This document shows, one piece after another, positions 59,782 through 64,000 of a stretch of 64,000 nucleotides of DNA. How positions within the stretch are numbered: position 1 is the stretch's first letter; each line of letters starts with the position of its first letter. The DNA is from Pedobacter africanus (GTDB lineage: Bacteria > Bacteroidota > Bacteroidia > Sphingobacteriales > Sphingobacteriaceae). The stretch covers positions 496,001 to 560,000 of the forward strand of contig NZ_FWXT01000002.1 of the NCBI RefSeq assembly GCF_900176535.1, read 5' to 3'. The notes under the pieces are model-generated. The model worked only from the letters and a program-made list of their open reading frames with translations. It was not told the DNA's origin and did no database searches. The position numbers and the translations under genes are program-made.

Positions 59782-61125
59782 ATGATCTGGGAAAAGTTAT
59801 TATCATCCAAACGCTGGGGAAATGAAGACAGGTTTATGGGCAACCAGAAAGAGGCGAGGTCTGAATTTCAACGCGATTACGACAGGATTATCTTTTCTTC
59901 ACCGTTCAGGAGACTGCAGAACAAAACACAGGTTTTTCCCCTGCCAGGCAGCGTATTTGTGCACAACAGGTTAACGCATAGCCTCGAAGTGGCCAGTGTA
60001 GGCCGGTCTTTGGGCACCATATTTTACAATAAGGTAAAGGACACAGACCCTGGAATAGACGATTCCTGCCCACTATTGTGTGAGATAGGAAATATCATTG
60101 CTTCGGCATGCCTGGCACATGATCTTGGAAATCCTGCATTCGGGCATTCCGGTGAATCTGCCATCTCACATTATTTTACCACTGGTGAGGGTAAAATCTA
60201 CCAGTCTCATGTAACTGATGCCCAATGGGAAGACCTGATCCATTTTGAAGGAAATGCAAATGCGCTCCGGATACTTACCCATCCCTTTGCAGGTAAGGGC
60301 ACAGGTGGCTTCGCCTTAACCTATGCTACCCTGGCTGCAATTGCAAAATATCCTTGTTCATCTGTAGCAGGGCATAACAAAAAGCACATCTATACCAAAA
60401 AATATGGGTTTTTCCAGTCCGAGCAACAGGGCTTTGAAAAGATTGCCGCCGAAATGGGTTTGCACAAAGTACAGGAATCACCGTCAATTTATAAGCGGCA
60501 TCCATTGGCTTATCTGGTGGAGGCAGCGGATGACATCTGCTATAATATTATTGATCTGGAAGATGCACACCGCTTAAAAATACTGAGCTATAACGAGGTA
60601 GAGGCCTTGATGCTGCCTTTATGCAGGGATGAAAGAATGCCCGCACGTTTGGCCGAGATAGAAGATGACGATGCCAAAATTACCTTAATGCGGGCAAAGT
60701 CCATCAGCACACTGATTGGTTTATGTTCCGATCTGTTTTACCACGAGCAGGAAACGATATTGAACGGCGATTTCAATAAAAGCCTGATGGATGCCATAGC
60801 TGAACCGTTTTTATCGGTAATGAAAGAAATTGAACGCGTTTCAATTCAGAAAATCTACAATTACAATTCTGTTGTGCAGATTGAAGTGGCGGGTTATAAA
60901 GTAATGGGCGGTTTGCTGGAGGAATTTATTCCGGCCTACCTGCAGAACAGTTCTAAATACCACAAAAAGCTGATAGAACTGATTCCTAAGCAGTTTCTTA
61001 CAGAAAAGACAGATGTCTACAGTAAAATTCAGACCGTTCTCGATTTTGTATCTGGTATGACAGATATCTACGCTGTTGAATTGTTTAGAAAGATTAAAGG
61101 AATCTCATTTCCTTCTATGAGCTAA
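59782..61125 (+). CDS. dgt: Deoxyguanosine triphosphate triphosphohydrolase (dGTPase)
   Basis: A 447-residue HD-domain dNTPase. The HD metal site is in NRLTHSLEVASVGRSL near residue 62 and LAHDLGNPAFGHSGESA near 112, with a later conserved VEAADDICYNIIDLEDA near 241. It degrades dGTP to deoxyguanosine and triphosphate, lowering dNTP pools. It stands alone, with 256 bases upstream that contain no gene. Related dNTPases can also act in phage defence, but nothing here indicates this. Confidence 0.92.
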   Translation: MIWEKLLSSKRWGNEDRFMGNQKEARSEFQRDYDRIIFSSPFRRLQNKTQVFPLPGSVFVHNRLTHSLEVASVGRSLGTIFYNKVKDTDPGIDDSCPLLCEIGNIIASACLAHDLGNPAFGHSGESAISHYFTTGEGKIYQSHVTDAQWEDLIHFEGNANALRILTHPFAGKGTGGFALTYATLAAIAKYPCSSVAGHNKKHIYTKKYGFFQSEQQGFEKIAAEMGLHKVQESPSIYKRHPLAYLVEAADDICYNIIDLEDAHRLKILSYNEVEALMLPLCRDERMPARLAEIEDDDAKITLMRAKSISTLIGLCSDLFYHEQETILNGDFNKSLMDAIAEPFLSVMKEIERVSIQKIYNYNSVVQIEVAGYKVMGGLLEEFIPAYLQNSSKYHKKLIELIPKQFLTEKTDVYSKIQTVLDFVSGMTDIYAVELFRKIKGISFPSMS

Positions 61126-61218
61126 CAACAGATTTTGCCATATGAATAACATGTTTGGGAAAGATTAATTCTTAAACTCATATAAATTTTAGCTTTGCTT
61201 TAAATTGAATGTATACTG

Positions 61219-62673
61219 ATGAATGTAGAAAACTTACAGCCTGCTGCATTATGGAGTAATTTTGCAGCGTTGAATGCCATACCCCGTGCTTCAAAAAAAG
61301 AAGAACGCATTATTGAGTTTATAGTAGCTTATGGTAAACAGCTGGGACTGGAGACTATCAAAGACCATATTGGTAACGTGGTAATCAAAAAACCGGCTAC
61401 CAATGGGATGGAAGACAGGCAGACTGTGATTTTACAATCCCATCTGGATATGGTACACCAGAAAAATGGTGATAGCAATTTTGATTTTGATACACAAGGC
61501 ATCAGCATGTATGTTGACGGCGACTGGGTAAAAGCCGATGGTACAACATTGGGCGCAGATAATGGAATTGGCGTAGCCACAATTATGGCTATACTTGCGG
61601 CAACTGATATTGCCCATCCGGAATTGGAAGCACTATTTACCATAGACGAGGAAACCGGCATGACGGGAGCAAAGGAACTGGACCCTTCTAACTTGTCGGG
61701 TACAATTTTATTGAACCTGGATACGGAAGAGGATGATGAACTGACCATTGGCTGCGCAGGTGGCGTAGATACCACAACGCAGTACAACTACCAGGAGCAA
61801 CCGGTAGGCAAAGACAGTACCGCATTCAGCATTACTATAAAAGGTTTGCTTGGCGGCCATTCAGGAATGGATATCCATAAAGGACGTGCAAATGCAAATA
61901 AGCTCATGAACCGTCTCTTGTACAACGGGAATAAGGTATTGGAATTGCAACTCAGTAGTTTAGAAGGTGGTAGTTTGAGAAATGCCATACCCAGAGAATC
62001 TTCCGCTGTAGTTACCGTATCAGCAGGGCAAAAAGAAGCATTTCTTTCTTTTGCAGCAGATTTTTCTAAAGTCATCCAAGCTGAATATCAATCTATAGAA
62101 CCGGCATTAAGCATCAGTGTAGCTGAGACTGAATTGCCGGAAAGGGTTTTGGAAAAATCGGACTACCTTAAAATCGTAAACGCTTTATATGCAGTTCCGA
62201 ACGGGGTATTCAGAATGAGTCCGGATATTGCCAACCTGGTAGAAGCATCATCTAACCTGGCGAAGGTGAGCATTAAAGATGGTGAGTTCATTACAAAATC
62301 TTTGCAGCGCAGCAGTGTGGAAAGCACAAAAGAAGATGTAGCGATTGCTGTAGGTTCAGGGTTTGAAAATATGGGCTGCAGTGTAAGCACCAGTGGTGAC
62401 TATCCGGGATGGAAACCCAATTCGGATTCCAAAATACTGGCGCTGATGCGGAGCCTGTACAAACTGAGCTTTAATGCAGAGCCCAATGTGAATGCCTGTC
62501 ATGCAGGTTTGGAATGTGGCATTTTAGGCGCACATCTACCTGGTATGGATATGATTTCATTTGGGCCAACCATTCATGGTGCCCACTCGCCGGACGAACG
62601 TGTACAGATCTCATCTGTAAATAAATTCTGGAATTATCTTTTAAAGGTACTTGAAGAAATCCCTGCTCGTTAA
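61219..62673 (+). CDS. pepD: Aminoacyl-histidine dipeptidase (M20 family)
   Basis: A 484-residue M20 metallopeptidase of the PepD type. Metal-binding residues lie in QSHLDMVHQKN near residue 76, GADNGIGVATIMAIL near 113, TIDEETGMTGAKEL near 140 (catalytic Glu pair) and LDTEEDDELTIGCAGG. The C-terminal lid carries GPTIHGAHSPDERV near 450. It cleaves Xaa-His dipeptides, or carnosine-like ones, in the cytoplasm. It lies 93 bases after dgt and 55 bases before cysE. Confidence 0.93.
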   Translation: MNVENLQPAALWSNFAALNAIPRASKKEERIIEFIVAYGKQLGLETIKDHIGNVVIKKPATNGMEDRQTVILQSHLDMVHQKNGDSNFDFDTQGISMYVDGDWVKADGTTLGADNGIGVATIMAILAATDIAHPELEALFTIDEETGMTGAKELDPSNLSGTILLNLDTEEDDELTIGCAGGVDTTTQYNYQEQPVGKDSTAFSITIKGLLGGHSGMDIHKGRANANKLMNRLLYNGNKVLELQLSSLEGGSLRNAIPRESSAVVTVSAGQKEAFLSFAADFSKVIQAEYQSIEPALSISVAETELPERVLEKSDYLKIVNALYAVPNGVFRMSPDIANLVEASSNLAKVSIKDGEFITKSLQRSSVESTKEDVAIAVGSGFENMGCSVSTSGDYPGWKPNSDSKILALMRSLYKLSFNAEPNVNACHAGLECGILGAHLPGMDMISFGPTIHGAHSPDERVQISSVNKFWNYLLKVLEEIPAR

Positions 62674-62728
62674 TTAATTATTAATTTCATTTCTTTGTAT
62701 TATCTGGTAACGCTTAAATCATGATGCA

Positions 62729-63541
62729 ATGAACGAGGAACTTTATCTTCATATTTTTAACAAGCAGAACAGCATTGAGCCGGTACCCTCTAATCAGGAA
62801 ATAGCTGAGTGGGTAATCAATCTGATGAACCTGCTGTATCCTGAACGGTTAACCACGCCCGATTATTCTGTAAATGAGATTAAACGCAGGTTTGCACGGC
62901 AGGAAAAAGAACTCATTAAAATACTGAATGCGACCAAGGCTTGTGAAAATTTTGACAATGAGGCTATCGTTGCTGAGTTTTTTGACGGACTTCCGGAGCT
63001 TTACAGGAAGATGAATACGGATATTACCGCGATTTTGAATGGAGATCCGGCAGCAAAAAGCGAGTTTGAAGTGATCAGGTGTTATCCGGGCTTTCTGGCG
63101 ATTGCGATATACCGGATTGCACACGTGTTGTTAAAGGCCAATGTACCGCTCATTCCAAGGATCATTACCGAGTATGCACATTCGATTACCGGTATTGACA
63201 TTCATCCAGGCGCATTGGTTGGCGAGTATTTTTATATAGACCATGGTACCGGTGTTGTTATTGGAGAAACGACAGTGATAGGCAATCATGTAAAACTTTA
63301 CCAGGGGGTAACCCTGGGGGCTTTAAGTGTAGAGAAATATATGGCAGACATTAAGCGCCATCCTACGATTGAAGATCATGTGATCATTTATTCGGGGGCT
63401 ACCATACTTGGTGGCGAAACGTATATTGGCACAGGTTCGGTGATCGGGGGAAACGTATGGCTTACTAAAAGTGTTCCTGCGGGGTCAACCGTATACCACC
63501 AGTCGTCCATAAAAGTTATAGAAACAAAAGATCCTAAATAG
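62729..63541 (+). CDS. cysE: Serine O-acetyltransferase
   Basis: A 270-residue left-handed beta-helix enzyme, longer than EpsC-type CysE (about 170-190) because of an N-terminal domain of roughly 100 residues. The hexapeptide-repeat core includes ITGIDIHPGALVGEYFYIDHGTGVVIGETTVIGNHVKLYQGVTLGA, with the catalytic His in DHGTG, and ends VIGGNVWLTKSVP. It acetylates serine with acetyl-CoA, the first step to cysteine. cysM starts 3 bases after its stop, so the two are an operon, and the CysE and CysM proteins may interact. Confidence 0.95.
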   Translation: MNEELYLHIFNKQNSIEPVPSNQEIAEWVINLMNLLYPERLTTPDYSVNEIKRRFARQEKELIKILNATKACENFDNEAIVAEFFDGLPELYRKMNTDITAILNGDPAAKSEFEVIRCYPGFLAIAIYRIAHVLLKANVPLIPRIITEYAHSITGIDIHPGALVGEYFYIDHGTGVVIGETTVIGNHVKLYQGVTLGALSVEKYMADIKRHPTIEDHVIIYSGATILGGETYIGTGSVIGGNVWLTKSVPAGSTVYHQSSIKVIETKDPK

Positions 63542-63544
63542 AAA

Positions 63545-64000
63545 ATGGCAGGCATAGTAGAATTTGTAGGCAATACCCCACTGGCAGAGATCATGAAATT
63601 AAACCCAAATCCTGAGGTCAGGATTTTTGCAAAACTGGAAGGGAACAACCCAGGCGGGAGCGTAAAGGACAGGGCTGCCTTAAATATGATCCGCAGTGCG
63701 ATGGAGCGCGGGGAAATCAAAAAGGGTACCCGCTTAATTGAGGCCACAAGTGGAAATACAGGGATAGCCCTGGCCATGATTGCCAGTATTTACGATCTTG
63801 AGATAGAATTAGTGATGCCGGCAAGCTCTACAAGAGAGCGGACCCTTACCATGGAAGCATATGGCGCTAAAGTAACGCTTTTGGAATCAATAGAGGTTTG
63901 CCGGGATTATGCGGAAGAGCAGCGCGATAAACACGGATATTTTTTATTGGACCAGTTTGCCAATCCCGACAATTACCTTGCACATTATAAAACTACAGGA
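63545..64000 (+). CDS. cysM: Cysteine synthase B (O-acetylserine sulfhydrylase), partial
   Basis: The first 152 codons lie in the window; the gene continues past base 64000. The start VEFVGNTPLAEIMKLNPNPEVRIFAKLEGNNPGGSVKDRAAL contains the PLP lysine in GGSVKDRAA near residue 41, and IEATSGNTGIALAMIAS near 70 is the substrate loop. The sequence is closer to CysM than CysK (ASSTRERTLTMEAYGAKV). It uses O-acetylserine from CysE and sulfide or thiosulfate to make cysteine. It starts 3 bases after cysE. Confidence 0.95.
   Translation, partial: MAGIVEFVGNTPLAEIMKLNPNPEVRIFAKLEGNNPGGSVKDRAALNMIRSAMERGEIKKGTRLIEATSGNTGIALAMIASIYDLEIELVMPASSTRERTLTMEAYGAKVTLLESIEVCRDYAEEQRDKHGYFLLDQFANPDNYLAHYKTTG

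Noticed and set aside
59782..61125. The dGTPase gene as part of an anti-phage island
   Set aside because: Some dNTPases protect against phages, but the neighbours are housekeeping genes and no defence genes are adjacent.

Overview
The window is a contiguous stretch of chromosome from a Bacteroidetes bacterium, most likely Sphingobacteriaceae close to Pedobacter. The reasons are a SusC/SusD pair with an ECF sigma/FecR switch, a TonB receptor plus DUF4249 pair, BACON/DUF5689 lipoproteins, promoters of the Bacteroidetes form TTTG-N19-TAnnTTTG rather than -35/-10, few Shine-Dalgarno sequences, and moderate GC. I see no rRNA, tRNA, CRISPR array, insertion sequence or prophage. The gene assignments rest on motifs read by eye; no database search was run.

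Layout. 0-3 kb: the end of a Y-family polymerase gene and a short DnaE2/ImuC-type polymerase with a degenerate PHP domain. 3-9.5 kb: a CinA-type amidase; a marR gene divergent from a short UvrA-like ABC protein with a perfect palindromic operator between them; a cold-shock-domain protein; and RsgA. 9.8-19.5 kb: small housekeeping and stress genes (DinB-like, DUF421, PAS histidine kinase and single-domain response regulator, two NTF2-like proteins, a methyltransferase, AlkC-type glycosylase). 19.6-25.1 kb: a secreted protein with an internal duplication, an ABC exporter operon with a NEW3-type periplasmic protein, and an acyltransferase. 25.2-30.7 kb: a tightly overlapping three-gene condensin operon, MksF-MksE-MksB (JetA-JetB-JetC), closed by a 20-bp inverted-repeat terminator, with no JetD/MksG nuclease beside it. 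30.8-38.2 kb: a VOC protein, an acetyltransferase-like protein, dehydrogenases, two exported proteins and a MocR regulator. 38.4-48 kb: a complete ECF sigma/FecR/SusC/SusD uptake operon with an exported phosphodiesterase-type enzyme and a DUF5689 lipoprotein. 48-56 kb: cold-shock protein, FMN reductase, a second TonB receptor with DUF4249 lipoprotein, a TrxB-like oxidoreductase, and an L,D-transpeptidase-like protein. 56-64 kb: a small HTH protein, an unrecognised protein with kinase-like motifs, a luciferase-like oxidoreductase, PAP2 phosphatase, dGTPase, PepD, and cysE-cysM, cut by the window end.

The two items I find most interesting are (1) three dispersed copies of a 53-58 nt intergenic element, each starting GAGAGCGTTAATTT and continuing into a hairpin with a U-tract. 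Stem sequences differ while pairing is kept, and one copy has a well-formed promoter placed to start at the conserved 5' end, which makes it a candidate small-RNA family. (2) The nuclease-less Wadjet-like condensin operon. Several divergent promoters also carry perfect inverted repeats that look like operators.
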